A DNA stretch of 64,000 nucleotides, from NCBI GenBank assembly GCA_039583875.1, contig CM077161.1:66717885-66781884 (forward strand), written 5' to 3'. Every line of letters begins with the position of its first letter. Position 1 is the stretch's first letter. The DNA comes from Platanthera guangdongensis (lineage: Eukaryota; Streptophyta; Magnoliopsida; Asparagales; Orchidaceae). The position numbers were made by a program, and so were the translations under genes. Below are positions 1-8,627 of the stretch, one piece after another. The notes under the pieces are model-generated. The model did not search any database and was not told the origin of the DNA. It saw only the letters and a program-made list of their open reading frames with translations.

Positions 1-640
1 CTGTCCGCGCAGCTTTCCAGACTGGGCGGTCTGAGTATTCAAGCCGCCAAGACTCCCAAGCCGGGCGGTCTCCATGTCAGGCCACTGCCAACGCCGACCC
101 TGCTCAGCGACAAGGCCCAAGGACCCAGCCGTCAGCTCGCCAGGAGGAATCCGCCAGGCCGCGCGGCTTCCCTCCTTTTTTGTTTCTTTCTCTTTTTCTT
201 CCCCTCACCTCTGCCCGGTTCTCCTGTACCCCGGGCAGCCGGTAATTTTAGCCCTGCCCGTTTGGGCAGGCCCCCGAGCCTATAAATAGGGGGAGGGTGC
301 ACTCCGCAATACACGCTGACTGGGATCCAGTAGCTCGCCTGTTAAGAGCTGCGGTCTCAAGTCTAGTGTATTGCGGCTTGTAGTCCGGCCGGCTTCTTCT
401 TTTACTCGTTGTAACTGTTTCTCATTTTTAAGTAAAGGAAAGCCCGCCGCAAGAGTGGCATTTAAGCCGCGGCGGGCGAACTCTGCTGTTACCGCTGCCA
501 GCGGCCCCCTTTTCCGGTCCTGTAGCCGCGACCGCTAGTAACCGATTGGTCGACAGTCTTCTCCTTTCCTCCCCTATTCCCCGATGTTCGAACCGTTAGC
601 TGGTGGTGCCCGACTCCCTGTCCGTTTTCGTGCATCAACA
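1..640 (+). repeat. D1 5' LTR, truncated by window start
   Basis: The sequence aligns with 7988-8627 almost base for base, and both end in gtgcatcaaca. A third related copy ends identically at 21668, where it meets different flanking DNA, so the CA end is well supported. Orientation is plus: TATAAATA at 281-288 and then an R/U5-like segment. The start lies left of the window, by about 35 bp if the LTR begins at the TG seen at 7953. Confidence 0.85.
281..288 (+). promoter_or_regulatory. TATA box of D1 5' LTR, preceded by a hairpin
   Basis: TATAAATA is followed by GGGGGAGGG and occurs at the same place in the other two D LTRs (8268-8275 and 21300-21307). A perfect 7-bp inverted repeat, CCTGCCC / GGGCAGG with a 4-base loop, lies at 253-270, just upstream. 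In the D2 LTR a poly(A)-type AATAAA follows at 21460-21465, which agrees with plus-strand transcription. Confidence 0.75.
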
Positions 641-916
641 GTTAACACGCGACCTTCAGATCTCGACTAATCGATGAAATCAGCGGTCTAGCTACTTAGA
701 TCGCTCTATCCTCTAGAGTTCGGCGGCCTGTCGAGCAAGCCGCAACTTAGCCGGCTAATGTTTTCAGCCCGCCTCCAGCACTGTGGAACTTGACATTTCT
801 ATCCGCTCTCTTTTCAGCCGGTCTTCTTATCGGTTTGCAGTATCGTCTAGCCGCCACGTTAAGCCGCCGTTGTTCTGCGGTCTCTTGGAAAAGTTCGACT
901 ATTCTTTCTTTTCAGG
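641..916 (+). other. D1 leader between 5' LTR and gag; no primer site seen
   Basis: This is untranslated sequence in the GCCGC-rich style of the element. A primer binding site should begin with TGG directly after the LTR end at 640, but the sequence there is gttaacacgcgacc and I find no tRNA complement. A pyrimidine-rich stretch ending in CAG (about 903-915) lies immediately before the gag start and could be a splice acceptor. Confidence 0.5.
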
Positions 917-2013
917 ATGAATCCTGCAAAGGGTCATGATAGATCCAGCAACATCTCAGTTACTACAGATCTCTTAGAAGTGCAGGATTGCTCGTATTTT
1001 AATAGTGAGGTCGTTGACCCTCATAGGGAAATTTTTGCAAACAGTGTTGAGCGTGGACTAGAATCTGTTGCAAATGAACCTCTTTGTGAGGAAGAAAAAG
1101 AGGACCCTTCTCCATTCATTAATCGCATTCGGTGGGATACTGTCTCCGATAACTTTAGAGTACCGCGTCTCCCGGAGTATTCTGGATGTGATGATCCGTT
1201 TTCTCATTTGCAAGCTTTTGAATCAGTTGTTTCACTGAGAAACGTGTCAAATGGAGTAAAGTGCAAACTCTTTGTTATATCTTTTGGCAATGTTGCGAGA
1301 GAATGGTTTTATAGCCTCCCACCTCGATCAGTAACCAGCTTTAAGGATCTTCGAAGTCAATTTATTTCTAGATTCGCTATTTACAGGAAGCGGAAAAGAG
1401 GCGTTGGAGCTCTCTTCCGAATCAAGCAAGGAATTGACGAGTCTAATCCAGATTTTGTTGATCGGTTTCAAAAGGAGGTTCTGGATGTTTGTAGCGTCCA
1501 TCAAGACTATTACTTGCATGCTTTCATAAATGCACTTCAAGAAGGCCCATTGAAATTCAAGCTCACCACAAAGTATCCCAAAAGCTATGAAGATCTTATT
1601 GATATAGTTAATACATTCATAATGGGCGAGGAGGCAAATAAAGGTTATGTTTCATTTCTGAATCAAATGGCTAAACAATCTCAAGGGACTTCTGGTCAAC
1701 AGCAATCTATTTCCTCACAAGATGTTTTGCAAGTTGAATATTGCAACTCTCCTTATATTCTTCAGGATGATCTTCTGGTTCAGGTAAGTATGTTAAGTTC
1801 AAAATTCCTATGGAAGATCTTTTGATAATCATTCAGGGAATGCCTGAGTTCAAGAAGCCTCGGCGTATGAAATCCAAAATCAAGTATCGGCACGAGCAAC
1901 TTTTTTGCAAGTATCATAAAGATATTGGTCATCTAGCAGAAGATTGCATAGCTCTCAGGGAATTGGCTAATCAACTTGTAAGAGCTGGAAAGTTGCAAGA
2001 ATATGTTATTTAG
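917..2013 (+). CDS. gag: D1 gag, Tat-type capsid/nucleocapsid (two exons)
   Basis: This is the structural Gag protein that forms the retrotransposon particle. The first ORF (917-1825) holds the retrotransposon gag domain at about residues 80-230, with motifs such as PRLPEYSG, REWFYSLPP and FISRFA. The zinc-knuckle-like C-terminus (motif CKYHKDIGHLAEDC, then LVRAGKLQEYV) lies in another frame, 1837-2013. Removing a GT-AG segment at 1784-1836 joins the two in frame: 867 + 177 bases, 347 residues. Without splicing, translation stops at 1823-1825 and yields a Gag lacking the knuckle. The start ATG is the first of the frame after the CAG at 913-915. No protease or polymerase follows. The family assignment is firm; splicing is inferred. 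Confidence 0.8.
1784..1836 (+). other. Candidate 53-bp intron in D1 gag
   Basis: The donor CAG|GTAAGT matches the plant consensus perfectly and the acceptor is ATTCAG|GG. The length is 53 bases, and excision shifts frame by exactly the amount needed to join the gag body to the knuckle. It is shorter than most plant introns, so a plain frameshift remains possible. Confidence 0.55.
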
Positions 2014-3514
2014 TAACTCTCTAAGGCAATCTTTCATTTCTTGCTCAATAATTCAAGCAGTGATATTCCTCTTTCTTTCTATAAAGAAAAGTGCTTATGT
2101 TCAGAATAGTACATAACATCTCCTTCACAATCGGTATTAATGAGGCATGATAAAACTACAGATATATATCCTTTGTCACTTCCTTAACATCATGCAAATG
2201 TTACTTTTTCATTTGAAGCTTATTTTTAGCTTTACTCTTTATGCCAATATGCATGCATGTAGGGGCAAGAGCCCCCTTTTGAATTCTTAGCCCTTCACAT
2301 CCCGCTTGACGTCAGTCGCAGATGTGTAGTGGATTTTCCACTTGGCCTTCAGTCGCAGACATTGCGTACCCGTCACGCATGACTTCAGTCACAGATAGGC
2401 ATTACGTACTTGTCCCGCTTGACCTTCGTCGCAGACATTGCGTACTTGTCCTGCTTGACTTCAGTCGCAGACGTTGCGTACTTGTCCCGCTTGACATTGG
2501 TCGTGGATATTAAGAATTTCGATCCCGCTTATGTGTTCTTTGTGTGGAAAGCAATGCCACACGCACCTGCCCACATTGACACATAAGTGCATGTCTTCAC
2601 CTATTTTTGCAGGACAACACGTGCCTATCCGCTATCTCGCGGTTTTATTAAGCGGCCTGCACAGGTTGTATTATATAGACCACCCGGTTACATATTCCGG
2701 CTTAAGTTAATTGCCTACCCGCCGGATTATTATTAATATATTTGGGAACTCGGCCGACTTACGTCCGCCTATCCGCTATTCAGTATCTTATTTGGCTCAA
2801 ATATATCAGTTGCCGGTTTGTTATTCATATGGAAAGGAAGTCGCCCGACCTGCGTCTGACACTTAATTCCTGGCTTTGATCTACCGGCTTATGGTATTAA
2901 TTATATTAGCTAATCAGCGAACTGTCATCACAACAATTCCCGGCTTCCATATGCCTATATCGGCCTGTATTATCGGAAGCCGAAGCTTGTTTCTCTATTC
3001 TTGTTCCTTTAATCAAATGGGCAATTCGTTTCAGAGTTCGCCCTAGCCGCAATCTAATATTTCAACGTTGTGGATGTCTGCCGACTGCGAAGAGTGGCCG
3101 CGCGGCTTAGCGGTCACGGTTTATGTATGAGCAAGCCGCGGCAATTCAGCTCTTCCAGCAGATAACGTTGAATAATTCTTCAAGGAAAATTGCGGTTTAA
3201 GTTATTAGCCGCTCGGCTTATCGTCGACGTGAACTCCGGTATAAACCGCAGGAAAATATCTCTCTCTTGCGGATAGCTTTGTTGAAGTCGCAGCGCAAAC
3301 TCAGCTGGTTTACATACTTATATTTTAAAATCGGAAGCTAAACTGAGACCGCGCGGACTTAGTCAAGTAAGAAAAGTGAGATGTAACAAAAAGAAAGATA
3401 AAATTGCCTTCATTTCTATTTCATTAAGTATTACAAAATAGTAATCGCGCGGTTACAAAAACAATACCGCCGATTTCAAAAAAGTTCAAAATACAAAAAC
3501 AAGTTATAGATTTT
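2014..3514. other. Non-coding stretch of D1 where pol would be expected
   Basis: Apart from the tandem repeat at 2298-2515 I find no coding sequence on either strand. None of the pol signature motifs (DTGA protease, FIDD/YVDD reverse transcriptase, HHCC or DDE integrase) can be read in any frame. The segment from about 2520 to 3370 has the same GCC/CGG-rich texture as the rest of the element and may be the remains of an untranslated region. Confidence 0.6.
2298..2515. repeat. Tandem repeat, about six units of 36 bp
   Basis: Successive units begin near 2305, 2341, 2379, 2418, 2454 and 2490. Each contains a version of CTTGACTTCAGTCGCAGAC followed by a TTGCGTACTTGTCC-like segment. The first and last units are degenerate. 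Tandem repeats in the 3' untranslated part are known for Tat/Ogre elements and can seed satellites. The small ORF running through the array is a by-product of the period being a multiple of three. Confidence 0.8.
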
Positions 3515-5273
3515 CTAATCGCCCGGTTTGAGCTTCTTAGTCGCAGGATAATCCAAATCACTGCCATCGCCAATGTCGACGGATGATAGAGAGTATCCGC
3601 TGCTAGTTGCGGAGCTCGCTGAACCGCCAGAAGTTGTCGAGTCTGGCCGTGCGGTCTCCGATTCTTGGCCGCCGGACTCAGGCGATGTGCGTGGACTCCG
3701 GCTTCCCTGGCCGACCTCTTCCACGGCGTCTCCGACCACCTCGCCGACTTCTTCCCCGACCTTGGCCTTGCCCTTGATCGACCTATAGACGTCGGTCACA
3801 TGCTCTTTCAGGGAGGGGTAGATGTCGGCACATGTAAAGTCGGTGAAGCCGGTGGCCAAGCCGCCAAGGTCCCGGAGGCGGTTAAGCGCTCCGTCAATCC
3901 CTTGGACGAGTTGGGGGAAGACTTGGTCTTGGAAGATGGGATTGGCCGGGTTATACATTTCCTGCAAAGCAAAAGTAAAGGTAAGGTCGCGCGGTTACAT
4001 AATGCTAACCGCACGAGTATTGGTAATGACTTACCGCCTCCTTTTCCTTAAGCCGCTTGTTCTCTTCTTGTTGTTCGCCTAACTGTGTCTTCAGGCCGCT
4101 GTTCTCCTTCATCAGTTGCTTGTAGGCAAGGCCCATGAAGTGACTTGCCACGAAGCTCCTCGCGCCGACTTGCGCGGCTAGCCGCGGCAGGTCGTCTAGA
4201 GGAACTCGTCGCATAGCCCTCAAGTTGCGCTTGCCATACAGCGCGCCGCCAACCGCGCTCGCGTGGCGGCCTACTTCTTCTGCTCCCCAGTAGGGGAGGG
4301 CGGTGGAGATCGTCACCGACTTGCCGTCCGGACTCCACCGCAAGGCCGGATCGCCGTGGACATCCTTCAAGCTACTGCCGGTTCCTTGCAGAATGAACTC
4401 TCCAGAGGAGTCCGACTCCTCCTCCTCTGCAGCTCGCGCCGGCTTGGCCCGCTTCGCTCTCTTTTCTCTTGGAGTGAGGGTCAAGCCTCCAGGAGTCTGC
4501 GGCTTGTTCAGCGGGACCGCCACATCAGCTGCAAAGATAAAGGCAAAGTTATATTGCAGGCCGCGCGGCTAAGAATTCAGGTCGGCCGGCTTGGAGCTTA
4601 CTGTCTTCCGCCTCTACTCCTACTAGAGACGGCAACAGCGGGATGTAGTGGTTTACATCAAGCCGCTCGCCTTTGAAGAAGTCGTAGATCTTCTTATCGA
4701 TGCCGTCCAAGCCGCTGCTGCCAAAGGCGGCCTCTTCCCGGATATGAGAAACCGCTCGGACCAGTTCGCGATCTTGTTCGCCAGGTTCACTATCTTCAGC
4801 CCTCTGCAACCGAAGTAGAGGTGCCCCCGGAAGATCTTCGTCCCGGAGTCCGGGATAGACCGCACCGAGAAGCATTCTCTGAAGAGCCTCATAGAGAAGC
4901 GGACTCTTTCCGACCTGAGGTAGGAGATGAAGCTGTAAATGGCGGCTATCGAGTTTGGGGGAAGTTGTCCGGGCACAACTCCGTAGTGGTCGAAGACCGC
5001 TACGGCCTCTAGCAAGATCGGGAAGCTGAAGCCGCAGTCGAAGTGGTCGATGGGGACCGCGATCTGATTTGCATTGGAGGAGTTGATCCGCTCATCCTGT
5101 CGGGGAAGCCGCGCGATCAGCGGACTTCCTTGCATGTGTTTTTTGACGAAGTCATCCAGCTCGGCTTTTGTAAGCCGGCATTCTTTATGGTCAGCTGAGT
5201 GGAAAGCGGAGGCCGCGTCTGTCCTAACCGCAGTGGCCTTGTCAGACCGCAGCGACTTGGACTTAGCCCGCAT
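3515..5273 (-). pseudogene. D1 antisense gene b, Transposase_28-like, three exons
   Basis: Transcribed opposite to gag from its own TATA box (5311-5318). Exon 1 is 5273-4602, exon 2 is 4528-4035, exon 3 is 3961-3515, with two 73-bp GT-AG introns whose removal keeps frame (phases 1 and 0). Exon 1 resembles the plant 'putative gypsy type transposon' family Transposase_28: motifs DHYGVVPGQLPPNS, RLFRECFSVR and NWSERFL. Exon 2 has a basic segment and a helical tail; exon 3 is acidic and Ser/Gly-rich and ends with a lysine-rich tail. The molecular function of the family is unknown to me. Relative to the D2 copy, D1 lacks about 40 bp after the NWSERFLI codons; the resulting frameshift exactly accounts for the two exon-1 frames seen. 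The intact gene would have about 550 codons. Confidence 0.75.
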
Positions 5274-5310
5274 CCTTCTAGATTTGTGATGAAATCTACG
5301 GGATCTGCTC

Positions 5311-5318
5311 TATTTATA
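5311..5318 (-). promoter_or_regulatory. TATA box of antisense gene b (D1)
   Basis: Read on the minus strand this is TCTATAAATAGAG, about 38 bases before the ATG at 5273, so the leader would be very short. The same box is conserved in D2 at 10013-10020 relative to its ATG at 9976. There is no LTR nearby, so this is an internal promoter on the strand opposite to the element's own transcript. Confidence 0.7.
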
Positions 5319-5733
5319 GAAAATCTGTGAAGCTACAGTGTCCAACGTCAAATCGTGGCTAGTCGTCACGCCGCGCGGCCTAAGCCCGCTCGAAGTACAG
5401 ATCAGCGTAATGACCAAGCCGCCGTTTAGTCCATCAGTCCGCACGGCTATTTCCCTGCACTTAGAAAAATTCTATGGCGAATCATGTGGATATCAAGTAT
5501 TCAAGCCGGCGTTCTGTTCGTCAGACCGCGCGGCTACTATCCAAAACTTTAAATTTCTCAGAACAAAGCAGCAGACTTGTGGATTATAAATACAAACCGC
5601 ATAAGCCGCATTCAGTTCGCAGCATAATAAAATACAGCAGTTTACAACAATCAAATTGTCCAACATCCAGAGAAAAAATATATATTACAACATAATATTC
5701 AAATGTCCGCGCGGCTTAGTTCTCTCAAGTCGC

Positions 5734-7776
5734 TCAGGATCGTTTGTCGTCTTCCGGCTTATCTCGTCCTATGTGCGCGACCTGTTCACCGGTCTGCACA
5801 ATCGCAACGTAGACCCGGCTAACCAGATTATGGAGCGCATGCAGAGACCGGTGAACCCGCGCAGTGTCGCGTTCCACTCTCGCAAATGGGATCATTGGGA
5901 TCCCCTGACCCCCGAGCCCGCTTGGAACTGCGACCTGTCTAGGCGCCGCGGCCTCCGGTGGATTTGAACTCTCGCCAGAGGCCGGGCGGCTAGTGCCCGG
6001 CAACTCTGCAGGAGTTGGTAGTGCAGGCCGCTGTTCTCCGCCGGTCTCTGCCGGCATGTCTTGGTTCTCGCCGCCTTCAGCATGTGGGATCTCTTCTCTG
6101 TCTCCTTCCAGCCGTGCGGCCATCAGCAGATACTTCTCCGTCCTTTCCTGCTCCAAAGCGACCTGCATCTCAGCAATCTTCGCCTCAGCGGCTTCCATAG
6201 CGGTCTGGCGCCTGGCGGTCTCTTCTTCCCTCGCGGTCTGGAGCCTAGCGGTCTCTTGCTCCATCGCTGACTTCAACCTCATTCTCTCCTGCTCAAGCGC
6301 AGTCTGCAACCTTGTGGTCTCTTGCTCCAGGGTGGTTTGCAACTCTTGGATCCTTCTTTCGGCGGCCTCCTGGGCAACCCGCTGCTGTTCGTCTTTAATC
6401 CGTAGGGTTTCGGTGGCCACGTCCAAAGCCGCCTGTAGCGCGCCGACGTCCTTCTGGAAGTCGGCCATCTCCTTCTCGCGAACACTTGGAGGCGGAGGCG
6501 GTGGCAGCATAGACAAAAACGACGTCAAGTCGCCCGGTTTCATCGCGGTCTCCGGTACACCTGCAGAAGAGAAACCGCAGTCAGGTTCAGCCGGATTGTT
6601 GCGACCTTCTAGTAAGGAAATCGGTAGGATAAGACCGCCGGTTTGATGTTTATCTCCTCTAGAGGCCGCGGTATGAATTTTAATCACTGGCCGCCTGAGC
6701 CGCTCAGTATCTATCCTCTTCAGCTTTTCTTTCCATAGCCGCTCGGCTTCCTTAGCTCGGCTTTTCAGTTGAGCCGTGGTCAGGAAAAAGCTGGCCGGCG
6801 GATTTAATATTATATTCGCCCCCTTCTTCCTTGACCGCGACTTGTAGAATTTAATAATTCGCCTAACGCCCCGGTGTTTACCTTGCAGCAATGGAAGTGT
6901 AGTCGCCACCGGCTTCTCGGCGATCAGTTTCTTCATCTCCTCCATCTTCTCGCGGAGCTTCAGCTTCTCGGCTCCTTCAGAAGCCGCGGAAGCCGGTTCG
7001 CCGGGCTTCTCCCCAATAACCTGGATATCGGGGCGTTCAACCTCCTCAGAAGCCGCTGGTGTCGACAATAGCGCGTCTTGCCGCTGGAGGGTCTCCATGC
7101 CATTCAGGAGCTCGCTGAGCGAGTCGCTAACCGCAGGTGTACTCTCCAGTTCGCTCGGCTTGTACTCCGGTGTAGGCGGGTTCTCGGGTACCTCCTTCTC
7201 GTGCGGCCTGTGTTGCAGACTGTCCGCGCCGGTCTTTTCGGAAATTTTCCGGTTTCTGGCATGCAACTTCCTCATCTTTCTCTTCATCCTTTCTTCAAGG
7301 GTTTCACTCCTTTCTTTCCGCCATTTCAGGGAGCCGAACACCTTTTCAGTCCGCTTGTGCTGTTCAACCAAAGTCCGCTCGGGTTCCTGCGCCTTCTCCG
7401 GCTCGTTGTCATCCACAACGATTAAGTCGACCTTGCCCGGCAATTCGGACGGTTTGCCAGATTCAACACTCTTCTCCTCCGTCACACCGATTTTTAGAAG
7501 CGGTTCTCCTGATGGAGAGAAAGTCAGGTCGAAGGATTTGGCAATTCCGGTTTGCAGTGGAGCAGCCTTCGAAACCGCTTTGGGATCTACTGCGGCCTGC
7601 GATGGTCCGCCGACGATCTCTGTCGGCCTCTTTTCAGCTCCAGAAGCCGCTGATGTCTCCGGCTTCCCAGTCTTCTTGGCAGTCTGACGGGCAGAATCAT
7701 TCGAGTTCTCGCTCCGGCTCTGCTTCGTTTCTGGCGGTTTCTTGTTGCGGGCTAACATTGATGACATCACATCCAT
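5734..7776 (-). CDS. D1 antisense gene a, coiled-coil protein
   Basis: An uninterrupted 680-residue ORF from ATG 7776, opposite to gag. I choose this ATG because it is conserved in D2 and lies about 100 bases after a minus-strand TATA box (7876-7883); the frame stays open slightly further upstream without an ATG. The N-terminal half is charged and low in complexity, with Lys/Arg clusters. A proline run lies near residue 424. A long heptad-type coiled coil spans about residues 445-550, made of repeats like LEQETTRLQ. The C-terminal about 40 residues (RVERDTARVHRSLHALHNLV...) are the best conserved part between D1 and D2 and may be the functional core. I do not recognise the family. It could be a Gag-interacting, nuclear or structural protein; nothing in the sequence decides. 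Confidence 0.7.
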   Translation of the reverse strand: MDVMSSMLARNKKPPETKQSRSENSNDSARQTAKKTGKPETSAASGAEKRPTEIVGGPSQAAVDPKAVSKAAPLQTGIAKSFDLTFSPSGEPLLKIGVTEEKSVESGKPSELPGKVDLIVVDDNEPEKAQEPERTLVEQHKRTEKVFGSLKWRKERSETLEERMKRKMRKLHARNRKISEKTGADSLQHRPHEKEVPENPPTPEYKPSELESTPAVSDSLSELLNGMETLQRQDALLSTPAASEEVERPDIQVIGEKPGEPASAASEGAEKLKLREKMEEMKKLIAEKPVATTLPLLQGKHRGVRRIIKFYKSRSRKKGANIILNPPASFFLTTAQLKSRAKEAERLWKEKLKRIDTERLRRPVIKIHTAASRGDKHQTGGLILPISLLEGRNNPAEPDCGFSSAGVPETAMKPGDLTSFLSMLPPPPPPSVREKEMADFQKDVGALQAALDVATETLRIKDEQQRVAQEAAERRIQELQTTLEQETTRLQTALEQERMRLKSAMEQETARLQTAREEETARRQTAMEAAEAKIAEMQVALEQERTEKYLLMAARLEGDREEIPHAEGGENQDMPAETGGEQRPALPTPAELPGTSRPASGESSNPPEAAAPRQVAVPSGLGGQGIPMIPFARVERDTARVHRSLHALHNLVSRVYVAIVQTGEQVAHIGRDKPEDDKRS

Positions 7777-7875
7777 CGCTAGAGAAATCGCGTCGGCTTG
7801 CAAAATTCTGACCGCAAGTGGCGAGTAGCGACCCGTGGCTTGGCAGGAATCCTGAAGAATGTCAAGGGTCAGGGG

Positions 7876-7883
7876 ATTTTATA
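7876..7883 (-). promoter_or_regulatory. TATA box of antisense gene a (D1)
   Basis: On the minus strand this reads GTCTATAAAATCCCC, about 100 bases before ATG 7776. The equivalent in D2 is at 20827-20834 before ATG 20727, with the surrounding promoter also conserved. It lies only about 70 bases inside the 3' LTR, so transcription runs away from the LTR into the element. Confidence 0.7.
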
Positions 7884-7952
7884 GACGACGATGAAGCAGT
7901 CGCGGTCTCCGGCTTAGTTCTACATTTTCGAAGTTTTTTGGAAACTTAAAAA

Positions 7953-8627
7953 TGTGCGAGGATTATGATAAGCCCGGAATCCGCGACCTGTCGGCGCAGC
8001 TTTCCAGACCGGGCGGTCTGAGTATTCAAGCCGCCAAGCCTCCCAAGCCGGGCGGTCTCCATGTCAGGCCGCTGCCAACGCCGACCCTGCTCAGCGACAA
8101 GGCCCAAGGACCCAGCCGTCAGCTCGCCAGGAGGAATCCGCCAGGCCGCGCGGCTTCCCTCCTTTTTTGTTTCTTTCTCTTTTGCTTCCCCTCACCTCTG
8201 CCCGGTTCTCCTGTACCCCGGGAAGCCGGTAATTTTAGCCCTGCCCGTTTGGGCAGGCCCCCGAGCCTATAAATAGGGGGAGGGTGCACTCCGCAATACA
8301 CGCTGACTGGGATCCAGTAGCTCGCCTGTTAAGAGCTGCGGTCTCAAGTTTAGTGTATTGCGGCTTGTAGTCCGGCCGGCTTCTTCTTTTACTCGTTGTA
8401 ACTGTTTCTCATTTTTAAGTAAAGGAAAGCCCGCCGCAAGAGTGGCATTTAAGCCGCGGCGGGCGAACTCTGCTGTTGCCGCTGCCAGCGGCCCCCTTTT
8501 CGGGTCCTTTAGCCGCGACCGCTAGTAACCGATTGGTCGACAGTCTTCTCCTTTCCTCCCCTATTCCCCGGTGTTCGAACCGTTAGGTGGTGGTGCCCAA
8601 CTCCCTGTCCGTTTTCGTGCATCAACA
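7953..8627 (+). repeat. D1 3' LTR
   Basis: The right boundary (catcaaca|ataca) is sharp, because the flank is the intron/exon sequence of D2's gene b. The left boundary is less certain: I take the TG of TGTGCGAGGATT, but the 5' LTR is cut by the window before this point and no clear polypurine tract precedes it. TATAAATA is at 8268-8275. Confidence 0.75.

Larger units (their letters stand above)
1..8627 (+). mobile_element. D1: Tat-like, gag-only LTR retrotransposon with antisense genes
   Basis: The element is bounded by a truncated 5' LTR (bases 1-640) and a 3' LTR (about 7953-8627). By eye the two differ at about 13 of 640 bases, which fits one insertion. Between them lie a plus-strand gag, a tandem repeat, and two minus-strand genes. 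I see no protease, reverse transcriptase, RNase H or integrase, so the copy would need pol in trans. Gag zinc-knuckle style and antisense extra genes are known features of the Tat/Ogre/Retand lineage of Ty3/gypsy, which is why I place it there. It is inserted in a second copy (D2), 9 bases into that copy's third exon of the antisense gene. The left end is outside the window, so its TSD cannot be checked. Confidence 0.8.

Noticed and set aside
1..640. Reading the D LTRs as minus-oriented because the reverse complement starts TGTTGATGCACG
   Set aside because: TATA box, AATAAA in the D2 copy and gag all point to the plus strand, so the plus orientation is preferred.
2322..2513. 63-codon ORF
   Set aside because: It reads through the 36-bp tandem repeat, whose period is a multiple of three.
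5993..6646. Plus-strand ORF of 217 codons opposite gene a
   Set aside because: It is the mirror of the coiled-coil coding region, with Ser/Ala-rich translation produced by its codon pattern; D2 has the same shadow.
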